From positions 1 through 40,521 of the forward strand of contig CAZWTD010000008.1 of NCBI GenBank assembly GCA_964637345.1: a stretch of 40,521 nucleotides of DNA, given 5' to 3'. Within the stretch, counting starts at the first letter, position 1. Every line of letters starts with the position of its first letter. Shown in pieces: positions 20,705 through 29,963 of the stretch. The position numbers were made by a program, and so were the translations under genes. The DNA comes from CAZWTD01 sp964637345 (GTDB taxonomy: Bacteria > Patescibacteriota > Patescibacteriia > HK-STAS-PATE-3). The notes under the pieces are model-generated. The model did not search any database and had not been told where the DNA came from. It saw only the letters and a list, made by a program, of their open reading frames with translations.

Positions 20705-21873
20705 TAGTTGTCGACGAGGTGAATTTCGATATGATCCGGAAGGGAAGACGAGCGTGTCGACCAGAAGGGCGAGAATGTGATGTCGACTGAGGCAATCTCC
20801 TCGAAGGCGGAGAAGTAGTTTCGAATGGACTGCGCGTCGCGGTTCGTCAGGTTCGCGCGGTCGAAAATCGGATCGTCGAGGGTTATGGACGTATCGAGCT
20901 CGCCGGAAAGCGTAAGCTCAGCAGTTTGAGCGTCGGTGTTTACGCTTTCGAGTGTTAGGCTGCGATTCTTGAGGTTGGCTCCGAGAGCGACACGGTGCAC
21001 AGGAATTCGCTCGTCCATTTTTTCGGCTAGGTAAGCGTCGAGCGCGCTTGGCGCAAAAGCTACAGCCTCAACACGGATCTTGAGTGTTCCGTTGAAGGAA
21101 CTCGCCTCATCGCCGATTTCGACATCGTAGCTTGAGCTCGTAACTGTTGATGAAAATGATTCATCAAGAAGTTCATAGCGCGAATCTTGGTCGGCGAGCG
21201 ATGCGAGAAAGTTCGTTCGGGCCGCTTCAGAAGCTTTCTCGACGAGAGCGTTTTCTGCAGCGCGAAGATCAGACAGAGCAATCGTTGTCATAGTTTTCAA
21301 GCCGCCGGTCATCGCGGAGTCGCTCTCGGCGTAGATTTGCTCTTGGAGCCCTGGCCAAAGTCCCGGGAGAGTAAAACGAGAGGCGGGAATATTTCCGCTC
21401 GCTCCAGGCTGGTCCGCTTCGATCTCGGCAAGGACCGAAGCGCCAGCCGGGACATCAACGCGTTCTTTCAGGCGGAAGAGAATACCGGACTCAGACAGGA
21501 AACGGGTCGTTGCGGCGAGCGGCTGAACTCGCGACCAATTGTTGATGATACGGACCTGGCCCGACGCTTTCGCCGGAATTTCACTACCCTCGCCGCTCGG
21601 GGTGAAGGTGTCAGTTACCGTTTCCGTCGAGGAAAGAAGCCGCCCCTCGATTACGCCATCAGGGAGGGGCTCGGTCGTCTCCGAATTCTGCTCTCGGAGG
21701 GTTACGGAAAGGCTCATTGGAGTTGATTGCGTGCGCGGCGTAATACTAATAACCGTGCGAGCGAGCGTCAGATAGAGCGCGCCTGCCGCGATCACCAATA
21801 CGAAGAGTACGAAGAGAAGAGTGGCGCGAGCGTAGCTTGATGGGAGCTGGGCTGGTCGAGAGTGTTTTTTCAT
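20704..21873 (-). CDS. Anchored surface protein with a baseplate-J-like repeat region
   Basis: 389 aa. One N-terminal transmembrane helix (about residues 17-39, ATLLFVLFVLVIAAGALYL) follows a short cytoplasmic tail; the rest is outside. Residues about 100-190 (PAKASGQVRIINNWSRVQPL, RLKERVDVPAGASVLAEIEA, PGASGNIPASRFTLPGL, EQIYAESDSAMTGG) resemble the beta-rich baseplate J-like modules common in Patescibacteria surface proteins. Its start overlaps the dnaE stop by 4 nt, so it is coupled to dnaE. The function is unknown. Confidence 0.7.
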   Translation of the reverse strand: MKKHSRPAQLPSSYARATLLFVLFVLVIAAGALYLTLARTVISITPRTQSTPMSLSVTLREQNSETTEPLPDGVIEGRLLSSTETVTDTFTPSGEGSEIPAKASGQVRIINNWSRVQPLAATTRFLSESGILFRLKERVDVPAGASVLAEIEADQPGASGNIPASRFTLPGLWPGLQEQIYAESDSAMTGGLKTMTTIALSDLRAAENALVEKASEAARTNFLASLADQDSRYELLDESFSSTVTSSSYDVEIGDEASSFNGTLKIRVEAVAFAPSALDAYLAEKMDERIPVHRVALGANLKNRSLTLESVNTDAQTAELTLSGELDTSITLDDPIFDRANLTNRDAQSIRNYFSAFEEIASVDITFSPFWSTRSSSLPDHIEIHLVDN

Positions 21874-24800
21874 GCGCGGGCGAGGAGCGATCGAACGGTG
21901 TTGCGGAATTCCGGGGAGTCGTCTACGTAATAGTTCGTTGGCAGAGTTCGGGGATTTGAGCCTGACATGCTCAAGTGTACACGAGATTGGCCCGGAAATG
22001 CAGCAAAGGTTGATTTCAAAGCTGAAATTCGTTCGGGGCTTATTCCATCAGGAAGGGGAATTGTGCAGCTTGGAGGAGTAGCAACGCGTACGCTCGATGG
22101 GTCGAAGCTCTGGGCAGAGTCCGCCAGTAATTTTGGAATCCCGTCTTTGTCGCTCATTTTTCCCTTGATCAGGACAATCGCCTCCTCGCGCCAGAGGTCG
22201 ATCGTTTCCTTATAGAGCTTCGGGAAAATGAGAACCTCGATTGAGCTGCTCAGATCTTCGACCTTCACGAAAAGCATATTCTCGCCATTGCGCGTCAAGA
22301 CTTTTTGGATTTGGGTAATCACGCCGGCGACGGAAACGGGCTGGCTACGGGGCGCGAGCGCGAGCTTTGCGATTGGGCGAGCAGCCGCCTCGAGTTGCGC
22401 TCGGAATTCCGAGAGGGGATGCTCGGAGAGGTAGAGTCCGAGGAGTTCGCGTTCCCAGGTGAGCCGCTTCGCTTTTGGTACTTCTTCAGCAGGGGAGAGC
22501 GTGAGGCGCGGCGCGTGCGTGGTCGGGAGCATGCCGAAGAGATTCGTCTGACGCTGATTCGCTTCTCGTTCCGCGCTCTTGGCGTAGGCGAGAAGGGTGT
22601 CAAGGTTGGCGAGAAGCTGACCCCGCTCTCCAAAGGCGTCGAGCGCGCCAGCTTTCACTAGCGATTCGACCGATTTTTTATTTAAGTCCTTCGTTTGGAC
22701 GCGTCGAAGGAAATCCTCGAGGTTTTTGTACGCACCGTTTGCTTTCCGTTCTTCGATAATCGCCCCGACAACCCCTTCGCCGACGTTTTTAATGGCGTTG
22801 AGTCCGAAGCGGATCCGAGTCGGCGGACCCTTCGGATTCGGGACAACGCCGAACATGGCGAAGCTTTCATTCACGTCGGGTGGAAGCACCTCAATCCCAA
22901 GGTGTCGGCACTCTTCAATCTCGAGCGCGATCCGTTCGGTCGAGCCGTGGTCCGAGGTCATCAGGGCAGCCATAAATTCCGCCGTGTAGTTTGCCTTTAA
23001 GAAGGCAGTCTGGTAGGCGATATAGCCGTAGCAGGCCGCGTGGGCTCGGTTAAAGCCGTAGCGGGCGAACGGTTCAATGAAGTCGAATATCTTCTCTGCT
23101 GTCGGCTGGGCTATTTCATTCTTGACGCAACCTTCAATGAACTTCTGGCGCTGCTCCTTTAAGAGCGAGGCGATTTTTTTTCCGACAGCTTTTCGGAGAA
23201 CGTCAGCTTCGGACATCGAAAAGCCGGCGAGGTCGCGGGCCATCTGGAGGACTTGTTCTTGATAGACGGCGACTCCGTAGGTCCGGTCGAGAATCGGCTT
23301 GAGTTTCGGATGGAGATAGGCGGCTTTTCGGCGGCCGTGCTTTCCGTCGATGAATTGGGGAATGAGCTCCATGGGACCCGGCCGGTAGAGCGCGACCATG
23401 GCGATGATATCTTCGAGATCCGAGGGTTTCAAGCTGATGAGGTAGCGGCGCATGCCCGAGGATTCAAGTTGGAAGACGCCGGTCGTTTCGCCGCGTTGGA
23501 GCAGGGCGAAGGATTTTTTGTCGTCGAGCGGGAGTTGCGTCAAATCGACCGTGACGCCGCGTGTTTTCTCGATAATTTTAATCGCGGTTTCGATGATGGT
23601 CAGGTTCGAGAGCCCAAGGAAGTCCATTTTCAGGAGGCCGAGGTCCTCGATCGGGTGGAGCGAGTACTGGGAGATAATCGTCTCATCATCGGCAGCCGCG
23701 TATTGGACCGGGACATATTCGTCGAGCGGGTCTTTTGTGATCACGACGCCGCAGGCATGAGTCGAGATGTGCCGGGCGACTCCTTCGAGCTTCTTCGCGT
23801 TATCGAGAAGGCGTTGGGCATCCGGGTCGTGTTCGTAAATTTCCTTGAGCTCGGGAACGCCGTTGATTGCCTGGTCGATCGTTTCGCCCATCGGAAGAAG
23901 CTTGGCTACCCGGTCACAGTAGGAGTAGGGGAGTCCGAGAACGCGCCCAACGTCGCGGACCGCTGCCCGGGCCGCCATCGTTCCGAAGGTGATGATTTGC
24001 GCAACGTGGTCTTTCCCGTATTTCGATTCGACGTAACGGATGACCTCGTCCCGCCGGAGGTCGGAGAAGTCGGTATCAATATCCGGCATCGAGATACGCT
24101 CCGGGTTCAAGAAGCGTTCGAAGAGAAGGTCGTACACCAGCGGGTCAAGGTCGGTGATGTTCAGGAGGTAGCAGACCATACTCGATGCCGCTGATCCGCG
24201 GCCTGGGCCGACAACAATCTTATTGTTCTTCGCCCAGTTCACGAAGTCCTGGACGATGAGCATGTAGGTTGAGAAGCCGGTTTTGAGAATAACCGACAGT
24301 TCGTACTCAAGCCGGTCGAGAACTGCCTGGCTCGGGCCTTTCGGGTAGCGGCGGGCGAGTCCGAGTTCGCATAGCCGGCGAAGTTCGGCTTCCGGGGTCG
24401 TACCTTCGGGGACGGGAAATGAGGGGAGTCGAATTTTCCCTAGCTCGATCGTGAGATTACAGCGAGCGGCGATCTTCTCGGTGTTCGCGACCGCCTCAGG
24501 ATACTCGGCGAAGAGCTCAGTCATTTCTTCAGACGAGCGAAGTCCGAGGTTCTCGCCGAGGTAGCTCATTCGATCCTTGTCTTCTTTTTTTGATTTCGTT
24601 TGGAGACAGAGGAGAATATCCTGAGCGTCGGCGTCTTCCGGGGTCAGGTAGTGCGAATCATTCGTTGCGACAAGCCCGACGCCGTACTCGCGGCCAAGTT
24701 CGACGAGTTGCTGGTTGAGCTGCGCTTGCTCCGGGAGCGTCGGGTGGTGTTGTATTTCAAAATAGAAACGTTCCGGGCCGAAGAGTTTGAGGTAACGTTC

Positions 24801-25274
24801 AATCGTCGCCCGAGCTTCGGTCATTTCTCCATTCCGCAAGAGAGAGGGGATATGGCCGCCGATACAGGCAGTGAGCGCAATCAGACCCTCGCTGTATTGT
24901 TCGAGAAGCTCCCAGTCGATTCGCGGGCGGTAATAATAGCCCTCGAGGTGGGCGATTGTGGTTAGCTTAATGAGATTTCGGTAGCCGGTTTCGTTCTCGG
25001 CGAGGAGGATGAGGTGATACGGCCGCTCATCAACTTTGGCTGTTTTCGAGTGCCTTCCATTCCGAGCGAAGTAGGCCTCGACGCCGATGATCGGCTTCAT
25101 ACCAGCCGCGTTTGCCTTCTGGTAGAACTCGATTGCGCCGTACAGGACGCCGTGGTCAGTCAAGGCGACTGCGGGCATCCCGAGTTGTTTCGCTTGTGCG
25201 ACAAGATCGTCGATCTTTGGAAGACCGTCGAGAAGACTATAATGACTATGGACGTGAAGATGGACGAACCCCAT
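21870..25274 (-). CDS. dnaE: DNA polymerase III subunit alpha
   Basis: 1134 aa, usual length for DnaE1. The N-terminal PHP domain starts HLHVHSHYSLLDG (metal-ligand histidines retained). The polymerase catalytic aspartates are in PDIDTDFSD, followed by PGRGSAASSMVCYLL-type sequence just upstream (VGPGRGSAASS). Further on come GVFQLESSGMRRYL, the helix-hairpin-helix region, and an OB-fold near residues 980-1070 (PVSVAGVITQIQKVLTRNGE). It is the replicative polymerase. It lies between a DUF948-like gene and a surface protein in a leftward operon. Confidence 0.98.
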   Translation of the reverse strand: MGFVHLHVHSHYSLLDGLPKIDDLVAQAKQLGMPAVALTDHGVLYGAIEFYQKANAAGMKPIIGVEAYFARNGRHSKTAKVDERPYHLILLAENETGYRNLIKLTTIAHLEGYYYRPRIDWELLEQYSEGLIALTACIGGHIPSLLRNGEMTEARATIERYLKLFGPERFYFEIQHHPTLPEQAQLNQQLVELGREYGVGLVATNDSHYLTPEDADAQDILLCLQTKSKKEDKDRMSYLGENLGLRSSEEMTELFAEYPEAVANTEKIAARCNLTIELGKIRLPSFPVPEGTTPEAELRRLCELGLARRYPKGPSQAVLDRLEYELSVILKTGFSTYMLIVQDFVNWAKNNKIVVGPGRGSAASSMVCYLLNITDLDPLVYDLLFERFLNPERISMPDIDTDFSDLRRDEVIRYVESKYGKDHVAQIITFGTMAARAAVRDVGRVLGLPYSYCDRVAKLLPMGETIDQAINGVPELKEIYEHDPDAQRLLDNAKKLEGVARHISTHACGVVITKDPLDEYVPVQYAAADDETIISQYSLHPIEDLGLLKMDFLGLSNLTIIETAIKIIEKTRGVTVDLTQLPLDDKKSFALLQRGETTGVFQLESSGMRRYLISLKPSDLEDIIAMVALYRPGPMELIPQFIDGKHGRRKAAYLHPKLKPILDRTYGVAVYQEQVLQMARDLAGFSMSEADVLRKAVGKKIASLLKEQRQKFIEGCVKNEIAQPTAEKIFDFIEPFARYGFNRAHAACYGYIAYQTAFLKANYTAEFMAALMTSDHGSTERIALEIEECRHLGIEVLPPDVNESFAMFGVVPNPKGPPTRIRFGLNAIKNVGEGVVGAIIEERKANGAYKNLEDFLRRVQTKDLNKKSVESLVKAGALDAFGERGQLLANLDTLLAYAKSAEREANQRQTNLFGMLPTTHAPRLTLSPAEEVPKAKRLTWERELLGLYLSEHPLSEFRAQLEAAARPIAKLALAPRSQPVSVAGVITQIQKVLTRNGENMLFVKVEDLSSSIEVLIFPKLYKETIDLWREEAIVLIKGKMSDKDGIPKLLADSAQSFDPSSVRVATPPSCTIPLPDGISPERISALKSTFAAFPGQSRVHLSMSGSNPRTLPTNYYVDDSPEFRNTVRSLLARA

Positions 25275-25297
25275 TGAACGAACGGCGCTGGTGAGCC

Positions 25298-25603
25298 TTA
25301 GAGAGAAGCCGTTTTCTTTTTGCCGTTCGCTTTGGCCTTACGGTTTTGGAAGAAATTCGCAATTTGACTTGCGACCTCGACGAGGAGGCGGAGGGAGGAG
25401 CTTGAATTCGCCAGGTGCTCGCGCAGCGTTCCGAAGATTTCGCCGATCGAGCGGACCTTTTCCTCAACTTCTCGGACAGCCATATAGCTCTTCTTGAGAA
25501 TGAGAATGAGGTAGATCATTCCCCAAGCCAGCAACACTGTCAGAACGCCGATTGCGATGGCGAGGATGAAGAAGAAGAGGTCCTGGCTGGTCGAGAAGTA
25601 CAT
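25298..25603 (-). CDS. Small single-pass membrane protein, DUF948-like
   Basis: 101 aa from ATG 25603. A single transmembrane helix (about residues 8-34) is followed by a helical amphipathic stretch (VREVEEKVRSIGEIFGTLREH) and a Lys-rich C-terminus. This fits DUF948-type proteins. A TATAGT (25634-25639, - strand) lies upstream as possible -10. It is the first gene of the dnaE operon; dnaE starts 23 nt after its stop. The ORF could extend to 25651 but the extension is not protein-like. Confidence 0.6.
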   Translation of the reverse strand: MYFSTSQDLFFFILAIAIGVLTVLLAWGMIYLILILKKSYMAVREVEEKVRSIGEIFGTLREHLANSSSSLRLLVEVASQIANFFQNRKAKANGKKKTASL

Positions 25604-25675
25604 AGGCGATGTGGTGAACGTTTTGGTACCGCTACTATAGCATATTTTCACAAATCCGAAAGCGCGCCATGAGGC

Positions 25676-25704
25676 TTCACTGGGAACCGCGCTTTTGCTA
25701 CACT
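25676..25704 (+). promoter_or_regulatory. Promoter of the 25713-rodA unit, probable leaderless start
   Basis: TTCACT (25676-25681), 17-bp spacer, TACACT (25699-25704); only 8 nt separate the -10 from ATG 25713. Confidence 0.6.
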
Positions 25705-25712
25705 TCCTTTAT

Positions 25713-26570
25713 ATGGCCTTCGATTCTGCACCATCGGCCTCGGGGGGATTCTCAACGCGCGATATTCCGCTTCGGCTCCACTCGTGGTTTCTTGCGCATC
25801 GCTTTCAACTGAAGAAGTGGTGGGTTGTGCTCATCCTGGCAATCGACATCGCTTTGCTTGGGGTGATTATTGTTGGCTTACTGTCATTTTTTCTCCAGTC
25901 GGGAAAATACGAACGTCTCGCGCTCAATATGGCGAAAGGCCTTGAGCCTGCGTCGCTTCTCCGCGAGCAACGCATCCTCCCGCTTGAAGATGGTGCAGTA
26001 ACAGTCCTTTCCCACGACGAGGTTTCTGATTACCTCGCATCGATTACGAATCCAAATGAAGATTGGCTCAGTCATATCGAATATCACTTTGACATTGCCG
26101 GCGTTGAAACCTCCGCGCGTTCGGCGACGATTCTCCCCGGGCAAACTCGATACCTCATGAGCCTGAATGAGTCGATTGGGAAGGGGAGCGGCCAAGCCTC
26201 ACTCATCGTCGATTCGAGTACGTGGTCACGCCTCATTGATCGAACCCGGCTCGAGGGGAGTTCCTTTACGGTTGAGAACCTCTCCTTTGAGCCGGCTGCC
26301 GTTGCGCCCAACACGGGGCAAACCTATGCCCGCGTGAGCGCAGACGTAGTGAATAGCTCGTTGTACGGCTACTGGGACGTCGAGGTGCCGATCGTTGTCC
26401 TTAGCTTAGGGCGTCCGGTCGCAGCGCAGGTAGTTACTCTTCGCGCCTTTCAATCCGGCGAGCGGCGGACCCTATCCGCCCAGTGGTTTGAGCGGATGCC
26501 ATCGGATGCGACCGTGACGATCCAGCCGACGGTTGACATCTCCGACGAAGAGAATTATATGAACGGGTAA
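25713..26570 (+). CDS. Unknown membrane-anchored protein upstream of rodA
   Basis: 285 aa. A cytoplasmic stretch of about 38 residues is followed by one transmembrane helix (WWVVLILAIDIALLGVIIVG, about residues 36-60) and an extracytoplasmic domain of about 220 residues, rich in beta strands. Within it, NPNEDWLSHIEYHFDIAG and LPGQTRYLMSLNE look like an immunoglobulin-like fold. rodA follows 12 nt after, suggesting a role in the envelope or in peptidoglycan elongation. Not a family I can name. The in-frame TTG at 25695 is upstream of the predicted start point. Confidence 0.65.
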   Translation: MAFDSAPSASGGFSTRDIPLRLHSWFLAHRFQLKKWWVVLILAIDIALLGVIIVGLLSFFLQSGKYERLALNMAKGLEPASLLREQRILPLEDGAVTVLSHDEVSDYLASITNPNEDWLSHIEYHFDIAGVETSARSATILPGQTRYLMSLNESIGKGSGQASLIVDSSTWSRLIDRTRLEGSSFTVENLSFEPAAVAPNTGQTYARVSADVVNSSLYGYWDVEVPIVVLSLGRPVAAQVVTLRAFQSGERRTLSAQWFERMPSDATVTIQPTVDISDEENYMNG

Positions 26571-26582
26571 ACACCCGACCCC

Positions 26583-27683
26583 ATGTCCTGGTACGAACGT
26601 CTAGGGGCGCTACGGCGCCTCGATTGGTCTCTCCTGACCGCCGCCATTCTCCTCGCCGCTTTCGGGCTGGCCGCGCTCTACAGCGTGACGATTAATATTG
26701 AACAGCCAGATTACACGCAGGTTGCCCACCAAGCTGGTTTTATGGGCATTGGTATTGTGCTGCTCATTGTCCTGTCTCTCCTTGATTATCGGATCTGGTG
26801 GACATTGAGTTGGCCGCTCTATCTCCTCGGGGCTGGGTTGCTCCTCGCCGTATTATTTTTTGGACAGGAAATTCGCGGGACGACAGGCTGGTTTGTTCTT
26901 TTTGGCCAAACCTTTCAGCCAATAGAATTCGTTCGCGTTTTCTTCGTCCTGCATCTTAGTCGTTTTTTCACGACTCGACTTACGGGCGAGCGCCCGCTCT
27001 GGACCCTGATCGTCTCTGGACTGTTTCTTGCGGTATATGCGGCCCTGCTCGTTGCACAGCCGGAGTTTGGGTATACGGCGGTCCTTGGCGCTGTGTGGTT
27101 TATCTTTATTCTTGTTTCGAAAATCCCGAAGCGTTTTATTGCCCTACTTATTCTTGCAGTGATCGTGGCAAGCGTCTTTGCTTGGTTTTTTGTCCTCCAC
27201 GGGTACCAGAAAGACCGCATTACGACGTTTTTAAACCCTGATGCGGATCGTTTGGGGCGAAGTTATAATGTCACGCAGTCCATCGTAGCCATCGGATCCG
27301 GACGCCTCTTCGGGCGCGGACTTGGTCTTGGACCCCAGAGTCAGCTCAATTTCCTCCCTGAGCAGTCGACCGACTTCATTTTCGCCGTGATTGCCGAGGA
27401 GCTGGGTTTTTTGGGGTCAGTTTTAGTTCTCGGCACCTTTGTCTTACTGTTTACCGGCTTCTTTCGGGCTATCCGGAGGGCTAATGATCCCTATACCAGC
27501 CTGCTAACAACCGGCCTTCTCTCGCTCCTCTTCATCCAAATGTTCATTAATATTGGGATGAATCTTGGAATATTGCCCGTTACCGGGATTCCTTTGCCCT
27601 TCATCAGTTACGGGGGGAGCGCCTTGCTTTCGAATTTCTTCATTATTGGGATTATCCAGAGTATTCGCGCTCGTCAGCATTAG
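26583..27683 (+). CDS. rodA: RodA/FtsW-family peptidoglycan polymerase
   Basis: 366 aa with about ten transmembrane helices, SEDS family. Diagnostic segments are GTTGWFVLFGQTFQPIEFVRV (motif with Gln-Pro-x-Glu, about residues 99-119), LVAQPEFGYT (catalytic-Asp region; here the usual Asp position reads Glu or Gln-Pro-Glu-Phe, family form QPDLG), NVTQSIVAIGSGRLFGRGLG, and TGIPLPFISYGGSALL near the end. RodA fits better than FtsW by the DRITTFLNPDAD block and lack of neighbouring division genes. It polymerises glycan strands from lipid II. Confidence 0.92.
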   Translation: MSWYERLGALRRLDWSLLTAAILLAAFGLAALYSVTINIEQPDYTQVAHQAGFMGIGIVLLIVLSLLDYRIWWTLSWPLYLLGAGLLLAVLFFGQEIRGTTGWFVLFGQTFQPIEFVRVFFVLHLSRFFTTRLTGERPLWTLIVSGLFLAVYAALLVAQPEFGYTAVLGAVWFIFILVSKIPKRFIALLILAVIVASVFAWFFVLHGYQKDRITTFLNPDADRLGRSYNVTQSIVAIGSGRLFGRGLGLGPQSQLNFLPEQSTDFIFAVIAEELGFLGSVLVLGTFVLLFTGFFRAIRRANDPYTSLLTTGLLSLLFIQMFINIGMNLGILPVTGIPLPFISYGGSALLSNFFIIGIIQSIRARQH

Positions 27684-27731
27684 CAGACCTTCGCCCATAC
27701 CAGCTTTTCGCTGTTTCTTGGGCTTTTCTCC

Positions 27732-27760
27732 TTGACCAGAGGCGAAAATCCTGATATACT
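27732..27760 (+). promoter_or_regulatory. Promoter of the 27816-rplY unit
   Basis: TTGACC (27732-27737), 17-bp spacer, TATACT (27755-27760), giving a leader of about 50 nt. Confidence 0.7.
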
Positions 27761-27815
27761 CACTCTGCTTTATTGAGCCCTTGACGAAGGAATTGAGAAT
27801 CGGGTAAGGTCTCCC

Positions 27816-28166
27816 ATGCTTTCTGTTCCTCCTGCTTCGCAAACTCCCTCCTTTGGATCATTCCGTGGAACGATCCGGCTCATTTCTCACTGCCCGCTCT
27901 GCCACGCCTTTTATCAGCCAACAGCAGCGAAGCTTGTGGCGGAGCATGAAGACCGCCATCTCGTTCATCTCGAGTGCGGAAGCTGCGGCGGGGCAATAAT
28001 TGCCGTCGTGATTGCCAACACCCTCGGAATACAGTCCGTTGGCCTCGTGACTGACTTAAGTCGCGACGATCTCCTTCGGCTTCAGTCAGGGACAGCCGTT
28101 GGGCCGAATGATGTGATTGATCTCCACGAATACCTCGATCAGAACCGAAACTTCTTGAATCTCTAA
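27816..28166 (+). CDS. Zinc-ribbon protein of unknown function
   Basis: 116 aa. Two CxxC knuckles, CPLC (about residues 26-29) and CGSC (about 54-57), form a likely zinc ribbon in the first half. GIQSVGLVTDLSRDDLLRL and DVIDLHEYL follow, giving a small mixed domain. It lies 13 nt upstream of rplY and shares its promoter, so a link with translation is possible. No named family. Confidence 0.65.
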   Translation: MLSVPPASQTPSFGSFRGTIRLISHCPLCHAFYQPTAAKLVAEHEDRHLVHLECGSCGGAIIAVVIANTLGIQSVGLVTDLSRDDLLRLQSGTAVGPNDVIDLHEYLDQNRNFLNL

Positions 28167-28179
28167 GTCGACTCTACGC

Positions 28180-28863
28180 ATGGACACGATTTCTCTCTCC
28201 GCTGAATCACGAACAACGCTTGGAAAGCAGTCCGGGCAGCTCCGCCGCCAGGGAAAAATCCCAGCCGTCATGTACGGCCACGGGAAGGCTTCGGTATCCC
28301 TTACGCTTGATCAGCGAGAATTTGAACGAGTGTTCGCAAAGGCCGGAGAATCGAGCTTAGTTGATTTGAAGGTCGGAAATGAAGCGCCGGTAAAGGTCCT
28401 GATTCAGGATGTGCAATTTCATCCAGTAACTGATCGAATTCTCCACGCGGATTTCCATGCGGTGAGCATGACGGAAAAGATCGAGACGGAAATCGGCCTG
28501 AAGTTTGAAGGTGAGCCGGTTGCCGTGAAAGAGCTGGGCGGTGTTTTGCTCAGCAATTTGGAAACATTGAAAATTGAGTGTCTTCCGGGCGATCTCGTTC
28601 ACGAAATTGTCGTTTCTCTCGAGCCCCTGAAGACTTTTGATGATCAGATTCGCGCCGGCGACCTGGTGCTCCCCAAGGGGATAACTCTCCTCGAAAAGCC
28701 GGAGACCGTTGTGGCGCTCGTCACCCCGCCTCGAACCGAGGAAGAGCTGAAGGAGCTCGACGCCGAGGTGGTTGAGAACGTAACTGAAGTCGAATCAGCC
28801 AAACCTAAGCCGGAAGCTGAGGATGCCGAAGCTGCGCCCGAAGCCCCGGCCGCAAAGGAGTAA
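28180..28863 (+). CDS. rplY: 50S ribosomal protein L25, CTC form (bL25)
   Basis: 227 aa. The N-terminal L25 domain (LSAESRTTLGKQSGQLRRQGKIPAVMYG, residues 6-33) binds 5S rRNA. The second, CTC-type TL5 domain covers about residues 95-190 (EIGLKFEGEPVAVKELGGVL). The C-terminal 30 residues are acidic and Ala/Pro/Glu-rich. Cotranscribed with the preceding zinc-ribbon gene. Confidence 0.95.
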   Translation: MDTISLSAESRTTLGKQSGQLRRQGKIPAVMYGHGKASVSLTLDQREFERVFAKAGESSLVDLKVGNEAPVKVLIQDVQFHPVTDRILHADFHAVSMTEKIETEIGLKFEGEPVAVKELGGVLLSNLETLKIECLPGDLVHEIVVSLEPLKTFDDQIRAGDLVLPKGITLLEKPETVVALVTPPRTEEELKELDAEVVENVTEVESAKPKPEAEDAEAAPEAPAAKE

Positions 28864-28867
28864 TACC

Positions 28868-29953
28868 ATGCCAGAAGGGGGAACACCGCCGGTCGCCGCC
28901 AAGCCTCGATTCTTTACGCGCCGATCGACGCTCATCATCATCCTGGTTATCCTTGTTCTTGGAGCAGGCGCAGCCGGGTACTTTGTCTTTCGTCCGGACG
29001 CGGGTTCAGATCGGACCGGCGACACAATAAACACGAATACGGGCGAGACTCTGGTTCGCCGCGCGATTGACGGGGTTTATGATGTGTCGGAGTATGAGCA
29101 ACTTCCCGTTGTTGGCGTGATGATTGAGAACCTGGCGTCTATTCGACCTCAAGCCGGCTTGGATGAGGCGAAGATTGTTTACGAGGCCCTGGCTGAAGGT
29201 GGAATTACTCGTTTCCTTGCTCTCTTTACGATGACTGGTCCGATTGAGTCGATTGGTCCGGTTCGGAGCGCGCGGCCCTATTATGTCGACTGGGTGAAGG
29301 AGTATGACGCGCTCTACGCGCATGCCGGCGGGAGCCCCCAGGCGATGAGCGATATCCAGGCGAAGGGAATTTTTAACCTCGATCAGTTCTACAACGCACA
29401 GTATTACGTTCGGGAGAATTTACCGCGAGCTCGTGAGCATAATCTCTTTACGTCCTCCGAACTTCTCACCTACGCTCTTCGCGATAAAGAGGCAGAATCG
29501 AGCTCCTTCTCGGTTTGGGAGTTTAAGAATGACGCGTCGATCGGGGAGCGCCCGGTTGATGTCGCGCCGATTACGATTAACTTCTCGAGCGCCAGCTATC
29601 AGGTCGTGTACGAGTATGACTCGGCGACAAATACCTACGGCCGTTTTCAAGGCGAGACGCCGCATACGGTCATGGGCTCAGGCGCGCAAATCAGTCCGAA
29701 GAACGTTTTGGTGCAGTATGTTGAAAGCGGACTTGCGGACGCCCAACGCTTAACCATGGAAACCGTCGGAAGCGGCGATGCTTTACTCTTCCGCGACGGG
29801 CAAGTGATTGAGGGGACTTGGTCAAAGTCATCAACAAATGATCGGACGGAGTTTTTGGATGCGGCGGGTGATCCAATGGTGTTTAATGCTGGACAGACGT
29901 GGATTGAAGTTGTCCCAACCGATCGCGACGTCACCTATCTGTCCGCTACCTGA
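28868..29953 (+). CDS. DUF3048 (YerB-like) membrane-anchored protein, copy 1
   Basis: 361 aa from ATG 28868, 4 nt after rplY. One transmembrane helix (LIIILVILVLGAGAAGYFVF, about residues 21-40). The DUF3048 N-terminal domain is recognisable from VVGVMIENLASIRPQAGLDEA and VYEALAEGGITRFLALF, then IGPVRSARPYYVDWVKEYDALYAHAGGSP. The C-terminal domain has NAGQTWIEVVP. The protein is outside the membrane; its function is unknown. A paralogue follows directly. Confidence 0.85.
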   Translation: MPEGGTPPVAAKPRFFTRRSTLIIILVILVLGAGAAGYFVFRPDAGSDRTGDTINTNTGETLVRRAIDGVYDVSEYEQLPVVGVMIENLASIRPQAGLDEAKIVYEALAEGGITRFLALFTMTGPIESIGPVRSARPYYVDWVKEYDALYAHAGGSPQAMSDIQAKGIFNLDQFYNAQYYVRENLPRAREHNLFTSSELLTYALRDKEAESSSFSVWEFKNDASIGERPVDVAPITINFSSASYQVVYEYDSATNTYGRFQGETPHTVMGSGAQISPKNVLVQYVESGLADAQRLTMETVGSGDALLFRDGQVIEGTWSKSSTNDRTEFLDAAGDPMVFNAGQTWIEVVPTDRDVTYLSAT

Positions 29954-29963
29954 GCTCAAACTC

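Noticed and set aside
23253..24194. 313-aa + strand frame opposite dnaE
   Set aside because: Antisense shadow of dnaE.
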